From Brasenia schreberi (taxonomy: Eukaryota; Streptophyta; Magnoliopsida; Nymphaeales; Cabombaceae): a stretch of DNA of 64,000 nt. Positions 1-11,425 of the stretch are shown piece after piece. The stretch covers positions 3,572,001 to 3,636,000 of the forward strand of contig JAYKKT010000059.1 in assembly GCA_036023115.1 (NCBI GenBank). The letters run 5' to 3'. The position numbers and the translations under genes are program-made. Below the pieces are notes generated by a model that did not search any database, was not told the origin of the DNA, and worked only from the letters and a program-made list of their open reading frames with translations. Within the stretch, counting starts at the first letter, position 1. Each line of letters begins with the position of its first letter.

Positions 1-249
1 CTTACTATGTTACCAATAGTGCACTGGTGTTTCAACCGTCCCCAGGCCAATATATAGGCCTTCATTTTGCAGTCTCCAATAAAACTGCAAAGTTGTCCGT
101 TATATGGCCGCTATATCGGCTGATAAATGATAAATCCACTATATGCCAGCCAAGTTCATTATATGAGTAACTATCATCATTATTGTATTTATTTATGATA
201 AATAACACAAATTATTTTCAATTCCTATTGGTGTGTTATGTCTATTCTA

Positions 250-293
250 CAAACAACAACTAAGCCTTTTCCCATACTTGATGGGGTAAACTA
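250..293 (-). mobile_element. 44-bp tail-only RTE/SINE micro-insertion
   Basis: This short segment is the reverse complement of the last ~44 bases of the LINE at 22091-25377, including the ...GGGAAAAGGCTTAGTTGTTG tail. It is flanked by a perfect 17-bp direct repeat, gtgttatgtctattcta, at 233-249 and 294-310. Read in its own sense it starts TAG, at the same place as the insert at 37497-37540. The tail and the duplication show target-primed retroposition. The extreme shortness is unusual. Confidence 0.8.
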
Positions 294-310
294 GTGTTAT
301 GTCTATTCTA

Positions 311-1325
311 AGTAAAATAATTATTTAAGGCACATTTTGTATCATATTGGATAAAATTAACTATGGTATATGATGTGTATTTTTATTTGTGTTATATATT
401 TTATTTCTTAGTATATGAAACCGGTGTTGTTTGTACCATATTGTATCATGTATCATTTTTCTTCGTGAGACGGGCGTATCATTTCATAAAAAAATTTAAG
501 AAATAGTAAAAATCAAGAACTATTCTAAATTAGGCTAGTTTTCTAATTTGTGAGTTGGCTCGGTTGGGAAGGTATTGAGTTGACTTGGACAGAGAAAGTT
601 GTGTTGTGCAACCTACCAATACTAGACATTCATAATTGGTAAGTTGTTGAAGAAAATTGCCTTTTTCATTCACGAGAACTTTAGAAACTTCTTATTCTTA
701 TGAGCTTTGATTGTTATTCTTGGGAGGTAATCCTTCAAAGCAAAAAATCTCTCTTGCCAAAAGGGAGAAGATCACATCAATTATTGCCCGTTCCAAACAA
801 GGAAGAGGCTGATTTTATAAAAATGTACGACACCGGTGATACATGCCAATATGATATATCTTATGATACAATACACTGTATCATACGATACGGGATGATA
901 CCCATAACACTTTATGAAACACATATACTTGATTCTATAATGGATACTATGATGAATATTGTAGTTGTTCAACTTATATCATGGTTATGTCTTATACTAT
1001 GTGCAGTTCTTAAATGATTATACGGTTAAAATAATCTTCTTTGTGTCTCCACATCCTGGTTTACGATAATACTCTTTTTTCCCAATACTTATATCATTAT
1101 TATATATACATTTTTATGATTGTGTAAATTTTCTTAAGAATTTCATTTTGTTTCTTATACTTTTACTTTATTGTTATAATTTCATTACATATACTTGATT
1201 TGTATTTATGAGATGTGTGAGATAAATGTTCTTGATTGTTTCTTCATGGTTAATTCCCACTAACGCTATATTAGGGTCACACGCTTACTGTCCGTTATCT
1301 GTGATTGATATCATAGCTTGCTTAT
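311..1325. other. AT-rich stretch, no gene recognised
   Basis: The longest open frame (700-1017, plus strand) has no recognisable domain and no codon bias, and I do not call it a gene. The stretch has repeated GTATC/GATAC words (about 425-480 and 835-905), including a 9-bp inverted repeat around 853-880. Confidence 0.5.
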
Positions 1326-1655
1326 GGCATTTTGCACAATGGTTTTAGACTATCTAGTACATGAAGGGGCAGTTAGTTTCTGTCAGAAGCAGACTCTCCC
1401 TTAATATGGATTCAGATATCAGTAAACAGAGTTTATGGTTCTTTTCAATGAATATAAAAGAGGAAGAAAAAATTACACTAACCGTGATAGGGCATTTTGC
1501 ACAATGGTTTTAGACTATCTAGTACATGAAGGGGCAGTTAGTTTCTGTCAGAAGCAGACTCTCCCTTAATATGGATTCAGATATCAGTAAACAGAGTTTA
1601 TGGTTCTTTTCAATGAATTTAAAAGAGGAAGAAAAAATTACACTAACCGTGATAG
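1326..1655. repeat. 165-bp near-perfect tandem duplication
   Basis: Bases 1326-1490 are repeated at 1491-1655 with essentially one difference (gaatataaaag against gaatttaaaag). The second copy runs into a DRGRG-type basic stretch that looks like the end of a copia gag, so the duplication probably lies inside the relic element that follows. Confidence 0.9.
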
Positions 1656-4600
1656 GGGCAGAGGTCCTAATTCTAATGATGAAAATTTAAATAAATTGCT
1701 CTCATTATTGTAAAATCAGCCACACCAAAGAACAATGTTGAGATTTAATTGGTAGACCCTCAACATACCAGAACAAGTCCTATTATACGGATGCTTGAGA
1801 GAATGTTGAAATGAACACTATCTCGGAGTTGCTGAAATGTATTAAGGGATTGAAATCTCGGCTTGCAGATATGTCCTCTACCTCTTAATCACGGCAGCAA
1901 CAATTGCTTCTACTTCTATGACTTGTGGTAACTCTATTCCTTCTAGATCTTAGATTATTGATTCAGGTACCACTGATCATATGGTTGGGAGTAAAGTGAA
2001 CTCTCAAACTACTGTTGTTTCCCTAACCAACAAGTTCGATTAATTGATGGATCTAGCACCCATATTACTGGGAAGGGTAGCATGAAGATCCAATTTTTTT
2101 CTTATCATTCTTACTTCATGTTCCTAATTTTCCAGTGAATTTATTATCAATCAGCTCATTTTTTGCTTCTTGTTGTACATTTCACGATCTAACAATGGAA
2201 AAGACTCTTAGTCATGATAGATTGAGATGAGGGCTTTACATTCTTGAAGAATCAACCCCACATTCTACAGCAGCTGCAACAATTTTCATAGGATAAGATC
2301 AAGACATGGCACAATCGTTTGGGTCATTTGCCAGTATCAAAACTTCAATTAGTAATTTCCGAGTTGTTTCTTGAGTCAAATAAAATTGTTCTTGAGTGTG
2401 ATGTGTGTCAAAAGTCTAAACATCATCGAGTCCATTTTTTCTCTTGTGAGTCAAAGGTCTTAAAACCTTGAGTTAGTCCATTCAAATGTTTGGGGTCCTT
2501 TCCCAGTGGTCTCTATATATGATTGCAAATATTATGTCTCCTTCATTGATGATTGTACTCACTTGACTCTGATCTATCTAATGAAATCAAAAAATGAAGT
2601 TTCTATTATATTTCTTGCTTTTCACAAATTCATTTAAACTCAATTTGATTCTTCCTTAAAAAAAATTCGATGAGACATTGGGTCGAATATATGTTTAGCC
2701 ATTTACATGACTATTTTGAAAACCACGGTATCATGAACCAAACCTCTTGCTCATATACTCTCCAATAAAATGGTGTTGCAGAAAAAAAATAGATATATTG
2801 TGGAAGTTGGTAGAACCTTACGTATTAGATGTAATACTCCAAAGAATTATTGGAGAGATGATATACTTACTTATGTCTACTTTATCGATAGGATATTGAG
2901 CACAGTTTTCAATAGTCACTGTATAAGTCATAAAACCTTTGGACAAGTCGTTTCATGTTCCTTTCTGAGTCTTTGGTTGTGTATGCTAAGTACACTTGTA
3001 TTCTCACCTCAAAGATAAACTTGATCATAGAGCTACAAAATATGTGTTTATTGGGCATTCTTCCTCCTAAAAAGGGATATAAGTGTTATGATCCCATCAA
3101 TAAAAAGACTTATGCCTCCCTAGATGTTACATTCTTTGAATCTATTCCTCTTCATCTAAAGATCAGGTCTCAAGTGTTCCTTCACTGGTTCTACACATGA
3201 GCCCTACCGTTGTTGAACTTATTTTAGGGAAGATATTGGGAATGACACAGCTACAAAAGAAATACAAGTCTATATATGTGAAGAATGAAATGTAGTGATG
3301 CATAATTGTCAAGCGATCACATACAATGGGTCTTCCACGGTTGTAGATCCAATCTATTAAGGAGAGAATGATCTTGATCTCCCCATTAGACTTAGAAAAG
3401 GTAAGAGACAATGCACTCTATATTCTATTTCTAAGTTTGTTTCTTATCATGGTATCTCTGGAGAATATGAGCAGTTTGTGAAAAATGTGGATTTACACTC
3501 TATTCCTAGAGACTTTGCATAAACTTCTACTTCTTCCCAGTGGAGAGAGGCCATGACATGTATATTATAGGCTTTAGAAAAAGAACCATACATGGGACAT
3601 TATAAACTTACCATAAGGATGGAAGCCAGTCGATTGCAAATTGGTGTATATTGTCAAATACATGGTTGATGGGAGCTTAGAGTGATATAAAGCAAAATTA
3701 GTAGCAAAGGGGTATAGCCAATCATATGTCATAGACTACACCGAAACTTTTTTCCAGTGCAAAACTAACCACTATTAGAGTGATCATAAGCCTTGTTGCA
3801 AATAGGATATAGAACATGTGGCAGCTAGATGTCAAAAATACCTTTCTACAAGATAATGTGACCGAAGAAGTATATATAGAACTACCTCCAGGGTACCGTA
3901 GCAAGAATGAGAGAAGAATCAAGTATGCAAACTAAACAAAGCAATATATGGTCTAAAACAATCTTCAAGAGCTTGATTTGAAAAGTTCACTGATAGTATT
4001 GTTAACTTGGGATACTTCAGAAGCATCAATGACCATACTTTATTTATTAAAAGAGGAAAAGGAATATCTTTTTTATAGTCTATGTAGACGACATTATTGT
4101 TATAGGTGACAATGTTGAAGAAATCATATTTTTGAAAGCAAAACTGCATCATATGTTTGATTTGAAAGACTTGGGCAGATTACATTACTTCATGGGAATA
4201 GAGGTATTGTATTCAAGCAAAGGTTTATTTTTAACACAACTAAAGTACACTATCGACATGTTGAAGGATATAAAAATGATAGATTGCAAAGACAATGGGT
4301 AAGTTAATATATGTTTCTATTACTCGTCTAGATATAGTGTATGTTATGGGTATGGTAAGTAGTTTTATGCATGCTCTCTCTAAGAATCATATACATGATT
4401 GTCTACCGTAAAAAATTCTCTAGGTCATGGGATACCCTATACTAAGAAATGACATCTAGATATCAAAATTTTCTATGATGTAGATTGGTAGGATTACTTG
4501 ATGATAGAAAATCTACCTCACCGTAATTGGTGGAAATATTGAGTCATGGAAAAGTAAGAAACAAGCAGTGGTGGCTAGATTGAGTGTTGAAGTAGAGTAT

Positions 4601-4932
4601 AAAGCAATTGCCCAAGGAATGTGTGAGGACTTGTAGTTGAAATCTCTTATGACCGAGTTGAGCCTAACAACAGATAGTACTATCCTACTTTACTGTGATA
4701 GTAAAGTAGCTATACAAATTGCTTTCAATCCGATGTTTCATGAAATGACTATGCATATTGAAATTGACTGTCATTTTATTCGTGAGAAAGTTATCACCAA
4801 GGTGTTTCATAATATAATCACATCTAAAGAGTAATGTGCATATTTCCTTACAAAGGCAGTCAACAAATCAAATCTTATTCATATCCTTAGCAAGTTGGGA
4901 GTTATAAACATCTCTCCCAACTTTAGGGGGGA
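1640..4932 (+). mobile_element. Decayed Ty1/copia retrotransposon, internal region
   Basis: The copia domain order can be followed through many stops and frameshifts. A protease motif IIDSGTTDHMVG lies near 1945-1985. The GAG-pre-integrase/integrase start WHNRLGHLPVSK lies near 2310-2345, followed by an integrase core (YYVSFIDDCTH near 2530) and VAERKN-like residues near 2770. The reverse transcriptase shows VYIELPPGY near 3870 and YVDDIIV near 4080. The RNase H shows LYCDSKVAIQIA near 4690. A purine tract, aggggggag, at about 4924-4932 precedes the LTR. There is no continuous polyprotein, so the element is dead. I did not find a matching 5' LTR. Confidence 0.85.
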
Positions 4933-5235
4933 GTGTTGAGAAATGTTATGTTCGGGTCCTACACAAGTTCCATGAGTGTAGTTACTTATATTTTTAACCT
5001 TTATATATGTTTTTAATATTTTTTTAGTATAAGGGTAAAATAGTCTTTCAAGTTATAAGACTCTAATATAATAAGGATTAAAAAACCTAATGTATGTGTG
5101 AAAGATAGAAGAAACCAGCACCAGCAGCTGTGTGGCCAGTTTAGGGCTGATTGCTTGGGAGTAACTCCGATAATTGTATTGATTAATTCACCTCAATAAA
5201 GATTATTTTCTCTACAAGGGTCTCTGGAGGCAATC
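4933..5235 (+). repeat. Probable 3' LTR of the copia relic (end uncertain)
   Basis: The sequence begins TGTTGAGAAATG directly after the polypurine tract, as expected for a copia 3' LTR. It contains an AATAAA-like signal (caataaag near 5197). The right end was not fixed because no second LTR is available for comparison. No gene was recognised between here and about 5630. Confidence 0.5.
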
Positions 5236-5629
5236 CTGTCGTGGATCTGCGAAGATTGTTAGAGTCTAAAAGAGAAGTATCAAGTAGAAGTTAAATGAAA
5301 TTTTGCTATTATTTCATGAGAGTATTGCTGCATTAATATGTTGAACATCAAATGGGACCTCATAGAAACCATCTTGTGAGTTCAACAACTATGATTCTTC
5401 AGACTTAACGAGGGTGGAGACATCAGTTGCTGAATATGATTATTTCCGTAAGCTTTCTTTTTTCTTTTCCAATTTACTCCAACAATATGTATTTGTTTAG
5501 AATCAGTTAGGAACAAACCTTTTTTTGTGAGTTTAACCATCATCTTTTAGGCTTTTGTCATGTCATGCACATAGTTGCTGAGTATGAATGTCAATCATTT
5601 CCATGGGTACTCTCTTTTCCCGTAATTGC

Positions 5630-6179
5630 TGCCCTTCATATGGGCAAGTAGATTTATTTTAAATTTGAAAGAATATGTGTTGTTTGGACTTTCATCTGGC
5701 AGTGGGTCGTCTTTAGAGACTTTTGATTCTCTGAAGGAGAAGAATCTTTATACATGGAATGCCATGACCAGGCATGCTTGGACATATTCAATTCGCTGCT
5801 GGTTGAAGGAACTACGAAGTCAGATGAGGTTACATTCGTCCGAGTTTTTCGCATACAGAGAAGAAACATGAAGTTATCTGATTGTGGAGCATTATGCCCA
5901 TGAAGGTGAATTTATTGGGCGTTGTGGTTTGAACAAGGAAGCAGAGCAATCTAGAAAGGCTTTTTGTCAACATCATGAGAAGTTTGCAATCAGTTTAGGC
6001 TTATAAGTGCGGCACATAGTGTGGCACTTGGTACTATGAAGAATCTCCGGATGAGTTGCGACTTCGATTTCATTCTGCCAAAAAGCTCAGGCAAGAACTG
6101 TAATCGCGAAATCATAGTTCATGGCGGGAGTAGATTATACTACTTCAAAGATGAGCCATGTTCCCAAAATGATTACTGA
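5630..6179 (+). pseudogene. PPR protein C-terminus (E/DYW class), decayed fragment
   Basis: In shifting frames the sequence reads like the end of a plant PLS-class pentatricopeptide repeat protein, the organelle RNA C-to-U editing factors. It has EKNLYTWNAM near 5735, then FNSLLVEGTTKSDEVTFV. The DYW-domain section has HHEKFAISLGL, MKNLRMSC, NREIIVHGGSRLYYFKD and ends Asn-Asp-Tyr followed by TGA at 6177-6179. A functional member would end Asp-Tyr-Trp, so the final TGG appears to have become TGA. The Cys-Gly-Asp-Cys-His zinc motif is replaced by Cys-Asp-Phe-Asp-Phe. Frameshifts near 5780 and in-frame stops, together with the absence of upstream PPR repeats, show a dead 3' fragment. Confidence 0.8.
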
Positions 6180-6790
6180 TAATCAAATAAGGAAAGCATT
6201 TGCACCAAACAGGATTGTGCCTCTGCTTCTGTTTTCTGGGATTATCTGCTCACAGTTAAATTCTTAAGATTTTCAAGCCCGAGTTGTCACTTTGCCATCG
6301 ACCTTCGGAAAAAAGACTCAAAGTTTGCCAGCCATTCAGCTCAACTAGCCTTACCCCCAAAAGAGAACAGATTGAGTCAAATTTGGTGGCGACAGATTGA
6401 TTACCTATAAGGAGTTTATGGCCAAATGAGCCTCATTGTTACAGGAATTAAATCTGATTAATTCAGAAAACCGAGTAACCTACATGGGGCTGTTTCAGCA
6501 AAGAGGCAACGAATATCCAGGGGTGGATACAGCTCTGCATATAAATGTAGAAGGAGAGGAAAGAAAAGATACTCTTTGTAGTATACACAGAGAGATTTGT
6601 GCTTTGGTTCTCTATCTGCTAAACCCTCCTGACGAGAACTGCTCTTGGCAGATTCAGTGCCTAATAGCGATTGCTTGACCGGGTTGCCTTAGGTTCAAGC
6701 TTCCGCTAAGCATCAATCTCCAAATGTGGATAACTGTCTGTTTCCAAGGTGTGCTACACTTGGAGATCAATTTGAACAGATCTTCTTTAG
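6180..6790. other. No feature recognised
   Basis: Short open frames (for example 6436-6678) show no recognisable protein. The stretch may be flanking DNA of the PPR relic. Confidence 0.4.
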
Positions 6791-6794
6791 TTAC

Positions 6795-6913
6795 AAGAGG
6801 AGGATGAAGCCTAACACCTACACCCGCACATGCACTCTCTGGGAGTCGAACTCTCCACCAGCAGAGACTGCACTAGAGCGCCCTGCTGTGAGCTTACACT
6901 CTGGATGCATTTG
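6795..6913 (-). mobile_element. tRNA-derived SINE, family A copy 1
   Basis: On the minus strand this resembles a tRNA-type head with an A-box-like TAAGCTCACAGC and a B-box-like AGAGTTCGACTCCCA. It ends with a gtgttaggcttc segment that also ends the copies at 41766-41886 and 47080-47212. The shared layout and end make a dispersed SINE family the best reading. No clear target duplication was measured. Confidence 0.6.
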
Positions 6914-7303
6914 AACAGAATTTTACATGCATGAATGTAAAGCTGGATTGATAGACAACATAAGAGTAGGCTGTTGTGTACAAATAGAATGTATATAGTT
7001 AATAAATCCCAAGCCATACATTCCCATTCTGTTACTTGGCCAAACCCACCATCTCATTTGCTGCCGATTTAACCGCTGGAACTTTTATAAGCCGTGCACC
7101 CAGGCCTTTTTATAACTAAGCTCTGGTCCCTTAAATGCTTTACACCGATGCATTTGTTGCTCCTCTCGACCAGGTCATCATAGTTCGAAGCAATGCAGAA
7201 AATTTGAAGTTGCCATCCCTCTTCCTGAACATCAGGCTTGTGTTCTGTGTATTTGTTCAGCATCGATGCTCCTCTTCAACGGGCGGGTAATCAGATGAAG
7301 ATT
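6914..7303. other. No coding feature recognised beside the DXS fragment
   Basis: The minus-strand open frame 7069-7263 does not match the C-terminal part of DXS that should follow here, and nothing else was recognised. The DXS similarity stops near 7304. Confidence 0.4.
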
Positions 7304-8071
7304 AGAACTTTGAACTGCTGTCCCGTAGCCCACCATTGCCACCCTTTCACCTTCAACAAGGGTGCGCCCTTTTCCAATCTGCTCAAGATCAAACATATAC
7401 AAGCACATACCAAATGAATATTGAGTTATTAGAATGATGTTAACATATCGTCTAACGAGATAACTTAAAGCAAGTTTAATAAGGGTATCAGATTTCAGCT
7501 AAATGAGAACACACACATATATATACACACATACACATACACATGTGTGTGTGAATATAATATATAAGAAAGGCAATTAGACATCAGGCTTTGCATCCCT
7601 AGCACCACAACACAACCACTTAGTAATTAATTATTGGATCTTACGTAAATGTGTTCCTGATTGGACACATTTGTGTCTACAAACTGCTCAAGAGCACCAA
7701 AATTTTCTAAAGACCATGCTAGACTAAATTTATGACATAAGAGAAACTCTTAGCTTATAACATGGAACAATCTAATTGTTTGATGGTGAAGTCAATACCT
7801 CTAGAGGCACTCCTTTGTTGCCGGCAGGCAGTGGGACACCAATTCCATTGCCCCGGGGGTACCGGAAACAGCTTGGACGGTCGTCAATTGCAGCAGATAT
7901 AGCCACCATACGAAACAGCTCAACTTCATCACTTGGAGCCATCACAACCATGTTGGGCAGACATGCCAAGTACGTCACGTCAAATGCCCCACAATGTGTC
8001 GGCCCGTCTGCACCCACTAGCCCAGCTCGATCCATGGCAAATCGGACTGGAAGTTTTTGCAAATCAATCAC
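7304..8071 (-). pseudogene. DXS: 1-deoxy-D-xylulose-5-phosphate synthase, two-exon fragment
   Basis: DXS is the plastid thiamine-diphosphate enzyme that makes the first intermediate of the MEP isoprenoid pathway from pyruvate and glyceraldehyde 3-phosphate. One exon (8071-7799) encodes 91 residues of the transketolase-type central domain, with [34 protein letters not shown] and FRYPRGNG. It has a good acceptor (tgcag) and donor (GAG|gtattg). A second exon from 7378 encodes IGKGRTLVEGERVAMVGYG, then diverges after AVQSS. The N-terminal thiamine-binding exons and the C-terminal domain are missing, and a gypsy element lies immediately upstream in the sense of the gene. It is therefore a gene fragment, although the two exons are open. 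Confidence 0.88.
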
Positions 8072-8204
8072 CTGCACAGTCAAGCAGCAAACACAATTCA
8101 AGTACATAATCTCTAAGGTCCTTAATGCACTTTGAACATGTTGTAAGCTATAAGAGGTAGCAAATACTTATTTTTAACCATCACTTTGTTAAGGGGTCAA
8201 TACT

Positions 8205-10378
8205 CTATTACAAAGTTTCTTTGATTTATCATGTTTAAATTGAAATAATATCGGTGTGCCGAAAGGAGCTTTAGAGAGTTGAATGATCCCTCAAGCCAAC
8301 ATTTTATCCAATTGTCTCATTAATTCTTTCAATTCTAAAGAGTCACACGATACAAAACTATAGTGTGTGGTTTTACACTCGACACCAACTCTATCTAATG
8401 ATCTACCTCCCGATAAGGGGTAGTTTTCTTGAGAGTTCATTGGGCATGACATTTACGAACTCTTGCATACAACATAAATCTCAAGAGGCACCGCCTCATA
8501 AGGTGTTTACTGTTCTATTTATTACAAAGTCACCAAGAATGTTTATTCACCTTGTTTTAAGCTTTTCTTCAATTATAGTGTCGAGCACACTCACATATGT
8601 TCATTGCCAACATGCTTGAACTGAACGATGCAATGAGTCAGACTATCTATGATAGTCATTAGTTGCAGTGGGGCCAAAGTTTTCATTCACTTTCTCGCAT
8701 GAATTCTAATCCCAAAATAACTTTATAATCATCCATAATACTCACGATAAAACTGGTGACACCTAACCAACTTCTTAGCTTGATCGACACAATTGCTTTA
8801 CCCTCAATAGGCTTAGCTTCTAAATTCACAACTTTCATCCAACAATCCCTTGGTACTACTGGCAACCCCAAACGCCTTACCTCTTCAGGGCATATGAAAT
8901 TATACAAAGCACCACAATCTACTAGGGTCGTAGCAACTTTCCTGTTCAACGTCACGTCTAGATACATTAATCCCTTGTACGTCATGAGGAGGCTTGGTTG
9001 TCAAACCCGACAACTTTCAACAGTACAAGCGCTTTCATTTGTGGTTCTTCCATTGGGGATCCATCCTTTGTACAACGTTGTTAGCACACAAAGTCATCCT
9101 TTTGTGTTGGCACTCAATATAACAATGAGGTCCACCACAATACCAATATTTTTTCTTGAATATCTATTTTCCTTTATCCCCTTCTTGAGCTTGTTGTTCT
9201 TATCTTTGTCTTTATGGTTGTCTGAAGTCTCAGCTTAGCCTTTACCCTATTTGCTCGATGATCTTCTACTTATTCTTCTTTTTCTTTCCATGGTCCTTTT
9301 TATTAGATGATTTCTTGCCATCAATTTTTTGAGGTTATCAGTAAGTCGTTCTAACATTGTGATAACTTTTGAGAGGGTCTTGGGGTTCACATGGTTCAAC
9401 TTTTTTTTCTACACAATGTTGCAACCCGTTTAGAAATTTAAATAACCTATCTTTCATTGTCATAGTCTAGATGCTCAACATCATTGTCTGATATTCTTTG
9501 ATGTAATTATATATAGACTATGAGTATTTTAGTGTGTCAAGCTTTCTTTTCATAACAACCTCCGTGTTATACACGAGAAAATGATCTCGAATATCCCATT
9601 TAAATTTGTTTCGAGTACGAATATGACATTATCTCTCTATAACATCATCCAACATGTAGTGCCATCACAACAAGACGTTGTCTTTAAAGAACATCGCAAT
9701 TGTGGCTAGCTTGAGTTCATTATCCTTATAGTCATTAGCTTTCAAGTATAGTTCCATCTAATAGATGAAGTTGTTCAATACCTACACATCATGACCACTA
9801 GTAAAGGCCTTAAGTTCACGAACATTGATGCGGAGGGGTCGCTCCGCTCCCCACCATTACCTAACCATCTCTCATCTCCCTCTAGCCGAGTAAATATCTC
9901 AGCTTGAGAGTCCTCTTAAGTTTGCCTCTCCGGAGGTGCCGTAACAATTCATTGCTCAAGTTTTATCATAAGGGTCGACAATGTAGTTTTTGTTTGATAG
10001 AGATGTTTCTCCATGCATCCAAAGCATTCAATAGTGAGCTCATGATTGTTCTTGTAAACTTTCATATGCTTATTCAAATCTTGCATGCCATAATGATTTT
10101 CTCTCGCTAATTGGTTGAAACCTTATACAACGCATGTAACAACAACGTCCAGTGGTAGAATTCTTGATGCAGTCTCAACAAGGTAGGTCATTGGTACATC
10201 TTTTGACTTATCCTTTCTATGACGAATGAGGTCGCCAATCATTTCACTGTCAGTGTCCATAGTGTCAACATAGGCAATCATTGACAGAGAGGAGTTACAT
10301 TTCTGCTACCAATACAAAGGTGTGTGTCTCACACCCACTCATCAGTAATTTGAGTCAAACCGACTCTGAAACCAAAGT
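8205..10378 (-). mobile_element. Truncated Ty3/gypsy retrotransposon (gag, protease, start of RT)
   Basis: Read on the minus strand, a primer-binding site (TTTGGTTTCAGAGTCGG, near 10360-10377) is followed by a retrotransposon gag domain (about 9850-9560; ELKLATIAMFFKD). A zinc knuckle at about 9150-9100 reads YWYCGGPHCYIEC, so the first Cys is lost. A retropepsin at 8985-8690 has TTLVDCGALYNFI and VILGLEFM; the usual Asp-Ser/Thr-Gly triad is Asp-Cys-Gly. The reverse transcriptase starts at 8320-8215 (SKAPFGTPILFQF) and is cut off near 8205. There are several stops, and the rest of pol and a 3' LTR were not seen. It is a dead, 3'-truncated copy abutting the DXS fragment. Confidence 0.85.
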
Positions 10379-10400
10379 TGTTACGTCCCAACATTGGAAT
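10360..10400 (-). other. Gypsy primer-binding site and LTR boundary
   Basis: On the minus strand an LTR ending ...GGGACGTAACA (plus strand TGTTACGTCCC from 10379) is followed by a tract complementary to the 3' end of initiator Met-tRNA, compared with the usual TGGTATCAGAGC. The LTR should extend to higher coordinates, but its outer end could not be fixed without a second copy. The stretch to about 11118 has no other recognised feature. Confidence 0.6.
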
Positions 10401-11119
10401 CATCTAATGACTTAGAACTCGCGACTGTTGCTAGGTCGCGCACAACCTACCAAGCCTTCACCAAGGATACGGTGGTTCAACAAAAGCTTAAGATTGATGA
10501 TTAAAAGAGTTTATTGGGAGTAATAGCAAGGAAACTTTTTGAATATATAAGAAAACAAAGTGATTGTATTGATAGTAGAAAAGGTGTGTGGCCTGTGACA
10601 CGTTTATAACTCAGATGTGAGACTCTTATTAAGCACAAAAGCAAAGAGGATGCCTCCCTATCTAAGATAGCGTCACATTCTATGTATTAGAGTTGCTAGG
10701 GTATTCTCACGTAAGGGCATGGTTACGCAACCATCAGTAAGGTTCATGGTCAAAGGGTCACACTAGTCAATTTTGTGTAGGTCGAGTTTGAGTATGGTGC
10801 AAACCCACACCATTGCCATCCCTAGTTGTATCCACTCTCCATGTGACTAAAGATTCTATCAATTCATAACTCTTCGCACATCAAACGTTAAATTCTTAAA
10901 CCTTTTGTGTATTCTTAAGTTTCTAACTTTCAATAAAAGGTAGAATTGGATGAGAGAATATGATCTACCTATGGATATCCTCATGTCTGATCGAAAGTCC
11001 AATTTTGATTTGAGACCCCATTCTATCTGTTAAATTGGTCCATGTTCCACTGACATTGAGATGCATCTCAATTCAACATCATCAGGATGTGAAAGTTCAC
11101 TTATGTTTTTTTTCTTGTA

Positions 11120-11425
11120 GTTTCCTTTTTGTGGGGACAATGGAGAGGCCAAAGCCAGATGCATGTCATGGGGTATCAAATTCACAAGCTTCAACTTGAG
11201 ACCAGTGGTGAATCTACATTGAGGCAAGGTGGGGTGGCCGCCCCACCTGAAATTCCCAAAACCAATGAAAAATTTACAGGGGATGATTGTATTCATGACC
11301 AATATATATAGTTTGCTTCACTTCAAATGTTGGAATAAGCAGTTTGCCCCACCCCACCAAAAAAATCTAGATCTACATTGCTTAAGAGTCAACCTCCTAG
11401 CCAGGTGAGCTATTGCTCATTGTGC
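11120..11425 (-). mobile_element. tRNA-derived SINE, family B copy 1, interrupted
   Basis: On the minus strand the head (agcaatagctcacctgg, near 11425-11400) and body (ttgatacccc near 11175) match the copies at 61197-61302 and 42202-42313. It is split by a ~178-bp insert at 11202-11379. The A-box-like TAGCTCACCTGG and the position of the degenerate B-box are as in the intact copy. Confidence 0.6.
11202..11379. mobile_element. hAT-like non-autonomous element inside a SINE
   Basis: The insert begins CCAGTGGTGAATCTACA, contains a ggggtggccgcccc core, and ends ...AATCTAGATCTACATT. It is flanked by acttgaga (11194-11201) and gcttaaga (11380-11387), a degenerate 8-bp duplication with 6 of 8 bases matching. 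That size fits hAT transposons. A related copy of similar length lies at 61354-61534. No transposase is encoded. Confidence 0.5.

Noticed and set aside
7069..7263. Minus-strand open frame next to the DXS fragment as its C-terminal exon
   Set aside because: No resemblance to the conserved C-terminal DXS motifs was found.
7776..8135. 119-residue plus-strand open frame
   Set aside because: It is the antisense shadow of the DXS exon on the minus strand.
8756..9238. 160-residue plus-strand open frame
   Set aside because: It overlaps the protease and zinc-knuckle region of the minus-strand gypsy element and has no domain of its own.
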